From assembly GCA_002778195.1 (NCBI GenBank), contig PCDI01000002.1, positions 1,943,628 to 2,007,627 of the forward strand: a DNA stretch of 64,000 bases, in the 5' to 3' direction. Position numbers and translations under genes: made by a program. The notes under the pieces were generated by a model, which saw nothing but the letters and a program-made list of their open reading frames with translations, had not been told where the DNA came from and ran no database searches. Shown here in pieces: positions 45,891 through 57,327 of this stretch. Position 1 is the stretch's first letter. Every line of letters begins with the position of its first letter. The DNA comes from Raffaelea ambrosiae. Its lineage: Eukaryota; Ascomycota; Sordariomycetes; Ophiostomatales; Ophiostomataceae.

Positions 45891-48472
45891 ATGATGGAGG
45901 CGAGAAAAGCCGCCCAGAAGGCAGAAAGGAGACGTGTGAGCAATGCGTAAGATGCTTCCGACAACCACCTGTCCCTGGAAACCGTATTCTCACATGTTCC
46001 AGATGCAACCGGTGCCGCCGACAGAAAATCAAGTGCTCGGGAACGCACCCATGTCCGGGCTGCAGCAACCGCGGGCATCCCTGTGTGTTTGAATCCGAAG
46101 ACAAGAAGATCCTTGTCACGGAAAAGTAAAGCGCAGGCCGCAATCTACCCATGCCCACAGCGAATGAATTCTGACCGTGTTCAGCTATGTACACAACTTA
46201 AGACAGAGAATCCAGTATCTGGAGAGACGGATTGCAGAGGGACAGCACCGCCCAGGTGCCATTGCTCTCCCGGAATCCGACGCGGCTGCCGATGGCGGCC
46301 AGACGCCCACAGGCAAGACATGCCAGCCCCCAACTCCACTTGTAGGCAAGGCTGACTAGGCAGGCCGTTCGCCCGAAGGCTCTGCGCCACGGCAGCAGCC
46401 GACGCCGACCGGCAATGACGGCCAACAAGCCGCAGAGACCGACGCATTGGCCGATCAAGTCGTGCCCGGTGGTGGTGATGATGCTGGGCTGGAGCCCATG
46501 GTCAACCCCCTGGCCTCCGACGCTACTTCCTACATGCAGGACAACACGGGCCGACTACGTGAGTGTTGTCATCCAAGCCAGCAGCATCCATTCCAGACAT
46601 CTTCTCACGCCCATTCTGATAGGCCACCTGGGGAACACGTCCACCTGGTCCTTCAACCACCGCGTGCTGTATCTAGCAAATACACATCTGCGGCCCACCA
46701 GTCCCAAGGAGTCGTCGTACTATGCAGAATCACAAGCCTTCAACCTGGAGTGGAATGGGATCCGGAATGATGCCCCCATCAGCGTGGACGGTCTGCCGTC
46801 GCTCGACTTTGCCATCTACCTCGTCAACACGGTCAAGTTCCGCATCTGCCAGATCTTTCACCTCTTCGACGAGGAAACATTCTTTTCCAACCTGTACAAG
46901 TTCTACGACAGCCCCGTGGACGTGGCCGTCAAAAGCCGGCTGTGGTACATCCATTATCTGCTGATCATGGCCCTCGGCAAGGCTTTCGTTGGCCGCAGCA
47001 ACGAGCCCAATCGCCTGCCCGGGCGTGAATTGTTTATTCGCGCCGTGACCCAGCTTCCCGATCCCATCTACTTGTCGACCGACCAGCTGCAGGCATCCGA
47101 GATAATGCTGTGTGTTGCGTTGTACTGGCAGTCGCTGGATTTTCGAGCCGCTGCTTTTGTATATGTAGGCGCTCGTGCGAACTCTTTTTTTTCTATATTT
47201 TTCTTTGTGTCTCTTCTCCTTTTTCCTTTTTCCCTGACACCTATTGTTCCAGGTTGGTCAAGCCATGAGAATTGTCATGACCCACGGCCTCCACACGGAC
47301 ATCCAGGTCCAAGATGTCGGCGAGAAGGTGGTCCATCGCTGCCGGAGAATATGGTGGACCATCTACGTGCTGGACCGCAAGCTCTCGTGCTTGATGGGAA
47401 CGCCGAACTCCATTCGCGACGAGGACATCACCACGCCATTGCCCGTTCACCCTGAGAATGGGATCAGCACCACCGTCTTTTCTCTTCATGTTCAGCTGGC
47501 CAAGGTGGTTGGCATGATTGTCGGAAGTGCGTGATGCGCCGTATCTGACTGCCGTAGATTGCCAAGTGACCATGGCTGACTTTGCTTGTGCAGCCGTGTA
47601 CAGTGTCGACGGTCGGCTGAACAAGACGTTCTTGCCTACCACGCAACGCATCCTTCGCAATCTGGCTGGACTGGCAGATGAGCTGGCCAGCTTTTCGGCG
47701 CGTCCCTTTGGAGGCCTCAATCGGTCTGCCGGTCATTTAATCGTCATGTATCACCAGGTCCGCTACACCAAGTTCTTGATGTGGCAACACACAAAATCAA
47801 CTGACATCGTTTAGGCGATTATTCTTGCCACCAGGCCCATTCTGTACTTCTTGCTGAAAGCCCGTCTTGAATCGAAAAATCCAGCAGACGCCTCCGAAGT
47901 CACCATCTCGGAACCTGCCAGAGGCCTTCTGAGCGTGTGCGTGGACTCGTCCATCCAAGTCATACACATACTCTCTACGCTTCAGCAGCAGTCTCTCTTG
48001 GGTGCGTTGCTATTAACCCAGAACGAAAGGTGGAGTGGCGGAACAGAATTGCTGACCATGTCTAGATTCTTTCCTTCCCTTTGATCTCGACGGCATCTCG
48101 TCCGCCAGTTTCGCCCTGGCCATTGCCAGTGCCCTCTATCCCCAGTCTGTTGTCGACCAGCAATGGCGCCAGACAGTCACGCATCTGCTGGAAGAAATGG
48201 TCACCAACGGGAATGCACTGGCCAAAGTCCATCTGGAAGACTTCAACAATGTGCTCGTGCTCGGCAGCCTGAACGAGGACCTGAGCCCGCGAACAGACAT
48301 GCCCGAGTCCCGCATGTCCGAAACCTCCACGGCCGTAGACTACCTTGCTCCCGACCGCGACTCGCTGGACGACTTCAACATCCACGAGGGATTCTCGGCC
48401 ACGCAAATCCTGTCTCTGGCCGACACGTTGACGATAGAAGAGTTTCCCGAAGTATGGCACTATGACAGCTGA
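45891..48472 (+). CDS. Put3/PrnA-like Zn(II)2Cys6 transcription factor
   Basis: Nine exons: 45891-45946, 46003-46125, 46185-46312, 46364-46558, 46623-47164, 47254-47527, 47594-47757, 47815-48001 and 48066-48472, giving 691 residues. The zinc cluster ACNRCRRQKIKCSGTHPC-PGC-SNRGHPC spans residues 19-46, followed by KKILVTENYVHNLRQRIQYLE, a linker and coiled coil like that of Put3. Fungal_trans landmarks follow: GNTSTWSFN, VNTVKFRICQIFHLFDEETFF, YVGQAMRIVMTHGLHTD, RRIWWTIYVLDRKLSCLMG and ILATRPILYF. Intron 3 (46313-46363) uses a GC donor. The place between P5C reductase and P5C dehydrogenase makes a proline-pathway activator the likely role; orthology to PrnA or Put3 is inferred. Confidence 0.85.
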
Positions 48473-48969
48473 GACAAGCCAGGGGAAGAGTCATGTGGAA
48501 ATGTCTGAACAATTTACGATATCATGAATGGATGCAATTTTCAATATTGAAACAACCAAAAAATACGTCTTCTGCAACAGCTTGTGACCATCCCAGAACC
48601 GTGCATTCTTTACACATTCACATCAAGTAATTGCCCGGCTCGTCTCTTGCCGCTGGCCATTTGCTGGACACATTCCCGACCCCCCCGACTGTCGGCACCC
48701 CCGCTTTTGCCCGTGGCCTTATCATAAACAGACGTGGGTGCCGTAGCGCGCAGCCAGCACGGATGAGGATCCGACTAGTCCACTAATACCATTCGGCCAA
48801 AGGGTATAACATGGCCGTGGCAGCGGCCCGTCTACACACGCACGTCTCCTGCATGATATACTGGGACGCACACCCGACCTCTCTTCTTCTTTTTTGGGGC
48901 AATCACACCACCTAGGTAAACATTTTTTCCCCCTGTGTGCATCGACAAGCCAGCAAGAAGAAAAAAAAA
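48473..48969. promoter_or_regulatory. Spacer and P5C dehydrogenase promoter
   Basis: About 500 bp. It holds the regulator's 3' flank and the dehydrogenase promoter. A single CCGG lies at 48635-48638 and an inverted CGG-N8-CCG at 48760-48773. An A-run of about a dozen bases directly precedes the ATG at 48970. Confidence 0.5.
48760..48773. promoter_or_regulatory. Inverted CGG-N8-CCG element
   Basis: CGG at 48760-48762 and CCG at 48771-48773 form an inverted pair with 8 nt between, about 200 bp before the P5C dehydrogenase ATG. Zn2Cys6 dimers bind such CGG pairs with family-specific spacing; yeast Put3 prefers 10 nt. It is a candidate site only. Confidence 0.35.
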
Positions 48970-50752
48970 ATGTTTCTAGGAAGACAAGTTCGTCCGCGGT
49001 TGGCGGTTCTGAAGCCCACACAGAAAGCCCAGCTGTCTCTCTTCAGGCCACCCACATTTGAGAATGCCCCCGTGGTAAGGCAGAGCTTCCGCGTGTACAG
49101 ATTGCAGGCCAGTGTGTTCTCGACTAACGATCTCCTTGTGTTCCTTTTTTTTTTTGTTGTAGAGAGATTATGCCAAGGGCTCGGCCGAGAGGGCGGAGCT
49201 GACCCAGGCACTGAAAGACGTCCAGTCCCGGCTGCCCGTCCAGATCCCCCTGACGGCCGGCAAGGTCAAGCTGGACAACTTCACCCTGAAGCAGATCAAC
49301 CCCTCCCGGCACAAGGAGGTCGTGGCGGAAGCGCCGGCCGCCGATGCGGCCTATGTCAACGCCGCCATCGACGCCGCCCTCCAGGCCAAGCCGGCCTGGG
49401 AGGCGCTGCCCTTTGAGGACCGCGCAGTCATCTTTCTGCGTGCGTGCGAGCTCATGCTGGGCAAGTACCACCACGAGCTCAATGCCGCCGCCATGCTCTC
49501 CCAGAGCAAGAACATCTTCCAGGCCGAGGTGGACATTGCCGTCGAGTCGGTCGACTTTATCAAGGCCTACATCCAGGCCGGCTGGAAGCTCTTCCAGGAG
49601 CAGCCCGCCATCCAGCCCTCGGGCATGTGGAACCGCGTCGAGTACCGGCCCCTCGAGGGCTTTGTCTACTCCATCTGCCCCTTCAACTTCACCGCGCTGA
49701 CGGCCACGCTGGTCGTGCCCGCCGCGCTGATGGGCAACGCCGTCGTCTGGAAACCGTCGCCGTCGGCCCTCTACACGTCGCATCTGATGCACACGATCTT
49801 CCTCGAGGCCGGCCTGCCGCCCGACGTCATCCAGTTCGTCACCGGCGACGCCGCGCTCATCACCGACACCGTCCTGCAGCACAAGGAGTTTGCCGGCCTC
49901 GCCTACACCGGCTCCACCGCCGTGTTCAAGCAGCTGCTCGGCAAGGTCGGCACGGCCACCGCCGAGGGCCGCTTCAAGTCCTACCCGCGCGTCGTCGGCG
50001 AGACCGGCGGCAAGAACTTCCACCTCGTCCACCCCTCGGCCGACATCCGCAGCGCCGCCCTGCACACCATCCGCACCGGCTTCGAGTACCAGGGCCAGAA
50101 GTGCGCCAGCGGCTCGCGCGTGTACGTGCCCGCGTCCCAGTGGCCCGCGTTCCGGGCGATCCTCGTCGCGGAGACGGAGAAGATCAAGGTCGGCCCGCCC
50201 GAAGACTACGCCAACTTTGTCAACGCCGTGATTCACGAGCAGGCGTTTGACAAGCTCAAGGCCGTGCTCGACCAGGCCCGGTCCGACCCCGAGCTGACGC
50301 TGCTCGCCGGCGGCCAGGCCGACAAGTCCGAGGGCTACTACATCCACCCCACCATCTACCAGACCACCAACCCCCGCCACGAGCTCATGACCCGGGAGCT
50401 GTTCGGCCCCATCTTCACCGTCTACGTCTACGAGGACGCGGCGTGGGCGGACGTGCTGGGCCTCGTGGACTCCACCTCCGAATACGCCCTGACCGGGAGC
50501 ATCTTTGTCCGCGACCAGCTGGCCGCCAAGCAGGCCCAGGACGCCCTGAAGCACAGCTGCGGCGTGCTGTACATGAACACCAAGTGCACGGGCTCGGTGG
50601 TCGGACAGCAGCCGTTTGGCGGAAGCCGGGGCAGCGGCACCAACGACAAGTCCGGCACCGCCGCGCTCCTCCAGCGCTGGACGAGTGTCCTCACCGTCAA
50701 GGAGGACTTCACGACGATCGACAGCGTGACGTATCCTTCCAACGAGGTCTAG
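48970..50752 (+). CDS. Delta-1-pyrroline-5-carboxylate dehydrogenase, mitochondrial
   Basis: Two exons, 48970-49074 and 49163-50752, encode 564 residues. The enzyme oxidises P5C (as glutamate semialdehyde) to glutamate with NAD+, the second step of proline catabolism. The first 30 residues are basic and Ser/Leu-rich and fit a transit peptide. RPPTFENAPVRDYAKGSAER is the typical family opening, formed by the splice. ALDH landmarks are AMLSQSKN, CPFNFTALTATL, WKPSPSALYTS, AYTGSTAVFK, VGETGGKNFHLVH (Glu315), YQGQKCASGSRVYVP (catalytic Cys349) and GQQPFGGSRGSGTNDKSG. It corresponds to yeast PUT2 and Aspergillus prnC. The regulator ends about 500 bp upstream on the same strand. Confidence 0.96.
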
Positions 50753-50989
50753 AAAAATGCATCTCACTTGAGTTGGGCGCGTCGAAGTAACAGTCAAAAA
50801 TAAAAAAAGTAATCAAACATTAATACGAGTAACATTGTATTGGACACAAAATTTTTGTACAAGTCAACCGCCATGTGCAGCAGTCATACTGCCGATATAT
50901 GTATGTTTTGAGTCATCAGTCATGATTCCGACTTGAAATTTCCTCCTCCTCTTTGAATTTTTTTTTCCGGGCTCGTAGCTCCGAGCCGT

Positions 50990-52913
50990 CTAAGCAAGCT
51001 CGGCCTTCTCGACCTTTTCGTCGGCACCTTCCCGCAGGTTGGCACGACGGTGGGTCTGTCTAGCCAACATCGCACCGAAGCGACCGTGAGCCATGTCGGA
51101 AATGTTCAACTTGATTCCGGCAATGTTCTCACGAACAATGTCGAATGTGGGGCGCTCAAAGACGGCATCGATCTCTTCCAGGGTCTTGTCCTTGGTCTCG
51201 GGCATGAAGAGAAGCTGGTAGATCTCGCCGAGGACAGCGATGCCTCCGTAGAAGCCAAGGGCGAGGCCGGTCTTGGTCATGGCGTTTTGCATGGCGGTGA
51301 AGTTGTAGGTGACGACAAACGAGGCGAGGAACAGAAGAGCGTCGGATGTAGTCATGCCGTAACTACGCAGGTACGTGGGGTAGACCTCGGAGGGGACAAC
51401 TGCGAGAAGTCAGTATACGAGCAACACATCGGTAGAAGCCGGTAGAAGCCGGTCGAAGCCGGTAGACGCCGGTAGACGCCGCAGAAACAGACAAACAACA
51501 TACCCCAAGTGAGACAGGCGTACGAGCCAAAGAAGCCCATGTACAGAATCAGACCGGTCAGATAGAGACCCTCCACAGTCATGAGGTGCGTCTCGACGTT
51601 GAACTGGTAGCTGATGCCAATGAGAACAAGACCGATAAAGAAGCCCGGGAGCATGATGATTGCCCAGAAACGGCGGCTGAACGTCTCCATGTAGAGCGTG
51701 GCAGGAATCGTGCCGAGGAGAAGGGAGCCACCGCCAACCAGAGACATGTAGTTGGACTTGACCGTGTCAAAGCCAATCTGGTTCATAAGCACCGACATGT
51801 AGTACATGATGGCATTCACACCGGTGAGCTGGCCGAGGAGAATCATCATGTTGGCGTAGACGAGAGCGCGGCGGGCACGGGGGACGGTGAAAAAGTCCAT
51901 CCAGGGGAAGCGCTTGTTCTTGGCGCCTTCGGCGACCACGACCTGCTCCTCCCGCACGGCGGCTGCCATGACGTAGAACTCCTCGCGCGATTCGTGGGAC
52001 TCGATGCCGCGGATCCGCTTCCACACCTTGTACGAGTCGAGCATGCGGCCGGTATGCATCAGAAGTCGCGGGCTTTCGGGCAAGAAGAGCATGCTGAGCC
52101 ATTGTTAGAAGCAGAAGACAACGCACGTGCCAGCGCAGATCCACACTCACCCGAGGAACATGATGGTCGAGAAGACAAGCGACGAGCCGAGGATGTACCG
52201 CCAGTTGCCCTCAACCTTCAGGAACATGGCGGCGACAGCATAACCAAGGACTTCGCCCAGAGCGATGTTGAACTGGTAGAGGGCCACCAGGTTGCCGCGG
52301 ATGCGGCGCTCGACGGTCTCGGCCACATACACGGGGACGGTGCCGCCTTCAAGACCGACACCCAGACCGAGAATGACACGGGCAGCAATGATCATGCCTA
52401 GCGAAGAAGGAAAGAGGAAGAGTTAGTTTCCCGCGGAGAGAGAGCATGGTCCCGGGATGGGCGCTTGGCAAAAGACGTACCATAGTTGATAGACCCAGCC
52501 TCGAGAGCCGCTCCAATGGTGTACAGAGCAATGGAAATCATAATGGCACCCTTGCGGCCAAAATACTCGTTGGCAGGCGACAGAAGCAGAGCACCGCCGA
52601 CAGCGCCGAGAGGCATGCCCGAGTTGACAAGACTGTTTTGACGCGAGTCGAGGCCGAGATCGTCGGGCAGGTAGAGGTTGGCGCCGGAAATCAGACTCTG
52701 GTCAAGGCCCGAGAGGAGACCTCCCATACTCGCAAAGGCCACCAGGAGCCAAGTGAAATGGCGGGGGTCTTTGAATTGAAGCTGGAAGAAGCCCTTGTCA
52801 AGGCCGCCAGCAGCCTCAAGCTGTTGCTCCATGTCGTGGATGAGGGAGTCGACCTGCGCGCCACCGGCACGCACCACCTCGAGGGCGTCGACCTCGGACT
52901 TTCTGTGCTCCAT
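50990..52913 (-). CDS. MFS sugar/polyol porter
   Basis: Four exons: 52913-52481, 52397-52151, 52093-51504 and 51399-50990, giving 559 residues. A hydrophilic N-terminus of about 55 residues precedes twelve helices. Signatures: SGLDQSLISGANLYLPDDLG (helix 1), EYFGRKGAIMIS, GLEGGTVPVYVAE (helix 4), LPESPRLLMHTGRMLDSYKVW, GQLTGVNAIMYYMSVLM (helix 7), SEVYPTYLRSYGM and MPETKDKTLEEIDAVFE. It is a sugar-porter-family carrier, probably at the plasma membrane; the substrate is unknown. It is not an amino-acid permease, so it is not an obvious proline carrier despite sitting beside the proline genes. Intron 3 contains a 10-bp tandem repeat. Confidence 0.9.
51422..51480. repeat. 10-bp tandem repeat in a sugar-porter intron
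   Basis: About five copies of a GCCGGTAGAA-like unit (variants with TCGAA and TAGAC) lie inside intron 3 of the porter gene. Copies differ by one or two bases. The array begins shortly after the GTATGT donor, read on the minus strand. Confidence 0.85.
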
Positions 52914-55032
52914 GGCTCAGAAATGTAGGAGACTTGAAAAAAAAACAAAAAACGAGACTGATTAGTACCGGGCTTTCTTTTGTTTTTTTTTCGTTCTTTT
53001 GCTTCTCTTTCTTTCGTATTTTTCGTTCTTTCTTTTTTTCACAGCAAAGTAAAGGATAAGAAAGGAGATGCTGGGGTAAGCCGGGGGTGAGCCTGGAGAA
53101 GATGGAGAAAATGGAGGTGAACGAGGAGATGTGGGCGAAGACGAGGTAGATAAGGAGCTGTGGGCAGCTTGACTGGACGGGCGAAGAGAAGGCGCTCCAA
53201 AAAAAAAAAAAAAGGAAGAAGCACGGGTACAATCCATCGTACACGGATCCCACTGCTACCAAAACCGTGCATTATGCGAGTCCATCCAACACGCAACACT
53301 GTCATTGTAGTTACCACACAAAAGTCTTTGAAAAGGGAGCAGCTGACTTCGATCCAGTCGTGTAAGTCGAAGAAATCGGGCCCCACTAGTTTCCGGGCTT
53401 GGCTAGCTTGGTCGGCAGTCGCAGCCAAAGCTTGCTTGGTCCCTGTTTGCTTGTGGGCTCACAGTGGATTCTCGCCTGTGGAAGGGAGCACTGGGACCGG
53501 AGTGGTTTGCCTGTTTGGGGACGCTTTTTGTCCTGTTGACCACCGGATCCCGCCAACTCCCCCCCAGGGACCAGCAAACTAGGATCGTCACCGCAGACGC
53601 CATGGCCGAAGCAGCGCCGAATATTTATGGCGACAGTTCTGGCGCGGGTCTGCTCACGTGGAGAGCGTCGAGGGGTCGAACCCCGAAATGAGGCATATTA
53701 AATGCATGATTGGTGAAATTGGCGGCGGCACCACGAGGATACACCCTGTAGGCGAAGGCGACGTCTGGCTGCGACCCCATGGGCACGCGCGACTGGCTGC
53801 TTGGGTGTTTGGGGCCATGCGGAGGCGACGCATAGGCCTGGCTTCTAGAGTCTGGAGAGTCTGGAGACTGGAGAGTTGGCGTGGCGAAAAATTTCTTGCG
53901 GTTGGCAAGTGGACCAACAGAACGCAGAACACGAACACACGCGGCCATGTGGGTTTGGGTCGATTTTATTTTTTATTATTTATTTTTCGCAAAATCGAAG
54001 ATCTCGGGGTGTCCGTACAGCAAACGGCCGCTTGCAGCAGCGGTTCGCGAGACACAAGCATTCTGAAGGGTGTCAAGAGGTGACCCTATTTGTTGGGATC
54101 GCAGCAACGGGCAAGGGATGGCGTCAAGGAAGACCAGTCGTTTGCCGCGCAAGACGGGAAGACCTGTAAGACCTGTAAGCTTTACCAGCCAAGTCTGTCT
54201 TGGCGTGTCAGGGCACGATCCTGCAGGCCGACATCTTGGCCCGGGAAGAAACGCCCAGGCTCGACGTCATCCCATCCCGTTGCATTGTTTGCTCGGCAGC
54301 ACATCGTCATGATATTGGGAGCTTCGAGGGATCCTGTGTTGCTTGCATGTCATGAGCCTTTGACCAGTCTCGTGCTCTGGGTATCGAGTCGAGAAAAATT
54401 GTTGGCAAGTGGAAAATGTCTGGCTGGGTGGGCTTCCCACCGCTGGCCACCAACAGTGCCTGCAAACAGCATTAGGAACAATAACTAGTTAGTGCTAGTG
54501 GCACATGGCCCGAATGTGGATTTGACACTGCCGGAAGACGCAAGGAATGCAGAGCATCTGACTGGCTTGGAACTGGCTGGAACTGACTGGCTTGAACTGG
54601 CTGGCTTGAACTGACTGGCAAGGATGCAGAGTCAGGCAGTGCGACCCACCAAACGATCCGATAATAATGCCCGTGTGGACCCAGCACGTAGTAAGTGCTG
54701 GCAATTGCCGGCACAATTGACGGCGGAGAAACGGCGTGTTTGAGGCTTCTGTAGCAGGAGCTGCCGTGTTGTGAAGTGTTGCAAAGTTTGTAGATTTCCC
54801 CTCTCCAATCTGAGACTTCGGTGTGCTTACTGCGCGCCGACGTGGAAGGGACCAGCCCGTCGTTCTTTCCATTTCCGTCCCAGAGACAATGCAAGACAGC
54901 TGTCGCCAGGTGCGAAACCACTAGTAAGAACCGCAATCTAACCATTCCGACTTCAAAAAAAAAAAATAAGAACAGCGAAAAGCAAAAAGCAAAACGCAGA
55001 TATCAAAAAGAGAAACAAAAATGAAATCAGAG
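52914..55032. other. 2.1 kb spacer without a recognised protein gene
   Basis: The left 130 bp are the leader of the sugar porter, with T-rich tracts (52983-53040). The remainder contains short open frames on both strands that match no family. Local repeats are TCTGGAGAG-like copies near 53848-53876 and an AACTGGCTGG-like array near 54553-54620. A TCGAACC element at about 53673 resembles a tRNA T-arm but no full tRNA fold surrounds it. Confidence 0.4.
54553..54620. repeat. Degenerate ACTGGCT tandem array
   Basis: Imperfect copies of AACTGGCTGG and AACTGACTGGCTTG alternate over about 65 bp. The array is in a spacer and overlaps no gene. Confidence 0.7.
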
Positions 55033-55104
55033 GGGACTCTCCGGGAGTCGAACCCGGGACCTCTCGCACCCTAAGCGAGAATCATACCACTAGACCAAGA
55101 GTCC
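55033..55104 (-). tRNA. tRNA-Pro (anticodon AGG)
   Basis: The minus strand folds as a 72-nt tRNA without intron. The acceptor GGACTCT (55104-55098) pairs with AGAGTCC (55040-55034). The anticodon stem CTCGC/GCGAG closes the loop TTAGGGT, giving anticodon AGG, which reads the CCU proline codon. The T-arm GGTTCGACTCC is intact. A-rich sequence at both flanks (54955-55020) would provide a T-run terminator on the minus strand. Confidence 0.93.
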
Positions 55105-55361
55105 GATGGGACTGTGACTCCAGAGCGGCCAAACAGAGGCTTTGTTCGCGTGCACCTAGGATCGTCGGCTGCCCCACACAAAACTACACACGGTCAAAAT
55201 GCCCAGTTGAAGAGATGGCTTCCAGTTTTTCTTGTGTTTCTTATGTACAAGCTATGGAACAAACAATTGCACGCTACGAAAACTAGAGACAAAAAAAAAT
55301 AAAAGAAACAGGTTCTTTGGCTTTCTTCCCCCCCATGCTACGACTTCTCCCACCTTCATCC

Positions 55362-57327
55362 CTACAGACGGAACGAGCTCGGCCGGTCCTTGCCCTCCTC
55401 CTCCTTGTTCTTTTCGTTGCCGCTCCAGTCGACCGCACTGCGCGTCTGCACCGTGCCGCTCTTGCTGAGCAGCTTGCGCCGGCCGGCGGTCGACAGCGGC
55501 GGCCCGTCGTCCCGCTCGCGGATGTAGTAGGCCCAGTCGGCGGTGGCGTCGAGCTCGGTCTGGGAGTAGCCGTTGCCGAGCCAGGCGAAGCGGTTGCCGG
55601 CATAGGTAATGTCAAAGTCGTCGAACCGCAGCTCCTTGACGGCCTCGATGTAGTGCAGCGTGCTGCCGGGCCACAGGGCGGTGATGGGCCCGTCGGGCCG
55701 CTGCTTGTACCACGAGCGGCAGGGGTCGGCCCAGACGGTGCGCCGCATGAACCACTCCTTGTACGCGACAAAGTCGCGGATGGCCGCCGCGGACGGGGCA
55801 AAGGTGGCCATGTTGGTCGTCTGGTAGCGGTCGATGAGCTGGCACATCCAGTCGGCCTGGGCCTCGATGGCGGACAGCACGGGCCCGTTGCCGATGGGGC
55901 AGTTGGGCCCCAGGAAGACGAGATAGTTGGGCACGCCGGCCGCGGCGACCCCCAGGTACGAGGCCGGGTCGACGGCCCACGCGTCCTGCAGGTTGTCGCC
56001 CGCGGGCGCGACGACGGGGAAGCGCGGACGGAACGACGTGTCGAAGCCCGTAGCGCAGATCAGCACGTCCACGGGGTACTCCTGGCCGTCGCTGCAGCGG
56101 CAGCCCTGCTCGGTGACGGCGCGGATCTCGCCGTAGACGACCTGGACGTTGGGCTTGGTGAGCGACTCGAGGTAGTTGACGCCGGGGGTCAGGCGGCGGC
56201 AGCCCAGGCTCCAGTCGGGGATCAGCTGGGACGCCAAGACCGCGTTGCTGAGCTTCTCCTTCATCTGCTCGACCATGTAGGCGCGCGTGTCCTCGTTGAT
56301 CTTGGAGTTCTTGAGGAAGATGCCAAACTGGCCGTTCAGGCCCGTCTCGATCTCCTTGCGGTACGTCGTCAGGGCACCCGGCTTGTTGGCAAACTCGGCG
56401 CGCTCGGCGGGCGAGTAGACGTGCTGCTCCAGACCCTGGATGGGCGAGACCCAGGTCGGCTCGCGGATGAAGGTCGTCACCTTCTTGCACTTGTCGCGGA
56501 TGGCCGGCAGAACTTGGATCCCGGATGAGCTGCAGGGGTGTCAGACGGCGCTCCCCCCAACCAATGGGGGAGGTTGTAAAAAAGAGAAAAAGAGAAAAAG
56601 AGAAAAGGAAAAAAAAAAAAAACGTACCCATTGCCAATCAGACCGACGTGCTTGCCCTCCAGCGACACCGTTGGGTCCCAGTTGGCCGTATGCAGAAGCG
56701 TGCCCTTGTACGTGTCCAGCCCGGGGATCGCCGGCCAGCGCCAGTTGTTGAGGATGCCGCCGCCATTGATGAGAATGTCGCAGTGGTCGCTGAGGACGAC
56801 GCCGTTGGCGCTGTCCTTGATCTTGACGTCGTAGCCGCCCTTGGTGTTGTCCCAGTAGGCGCCAATGACCTGGTGGTTCGTCTTCACATACTGGCGCAGG
56901 TTGTATTTGGTGGCAAAGTCTTCAAAGTACTGGAAGATCTCGACCGCGGGCGGATACACCGAGGACCAGTCCAGCTTGGGCTCGAAACTCCACGTGTAGT
57001 TGTGCGACGGGACATCGCACGCGCATCTGCAGGCGAGCCCGTGGTCAGCATCCAATATGGACCATCCAATTTGGAGTGTCGGCGTCAAACGTACCCTGGA
57101 TACCGGTTCTCGTACCAGGTGCCCGCCACGGCCGGGTTCTTCTCGTACACAGCCAGGCTGAAGTTGTTGAAGTGCTTCTGCATCTTGTAGGCAAAGAGCA
57201 GGCCGGAAGCGCCGGCACCCACGCAAATGATGCGCATGTGTCTCTCGGCATGAATCGGGCCCTCGAGACGTCGCGCAGCGTCCCGGCTGCCAGGCACAGA
57301 AGCGTCAGGAATCAAGAGGTCGGCCAT
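55362..57327 (-). CDS. Flavin-containing Baeyer-Villiger-type monooxygenase
   Basis: Three exons: 57327-57095, 57026-56628 and 56529-55362, giving 599 residues. FAD binding is by VGAGASG (residues 36-42), followed by GTWYENRYPGCACDVPSHNYTWSFE, the usual opening of this group. The family fingerprint appears as YKGTLLHTANWDP, with Tyr in place of the first Phe of FxGxxxHxxxW. The NADPH motif is LIGNGSSGIQ, built by the splice of exons 2 and 3. ICATGFDTSF marks the late FAD contact. The predicted reaction is NADPH-dependent oxygen insertion into a ketone to give an ester or lactone; the substrate is unknown. The ATG has an ACCATGG context. Aldehyde and alcohol dehydrogenase genes lie within 7 kb. 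Confidence 0.9.

Noticed and set aside
46344..46363. GTAGGC...GCAG as an alternative intron in the Put3/PrnA-like gene
   Set aside because: It would be about 20 nt, too short to splice, and would break the reading frame.
49124..50797. 557-codon minus-strand frame opposite P5C dehydrogenase
   Set aside because: It is an antisense frame produced by codon bias; the plus strand has all ALDH motifs.
53661..53690. tRNA-like T-arm (TCGAACCCCG)
   Set aside because: No acceptor or anticodon stem can be drawn around it.
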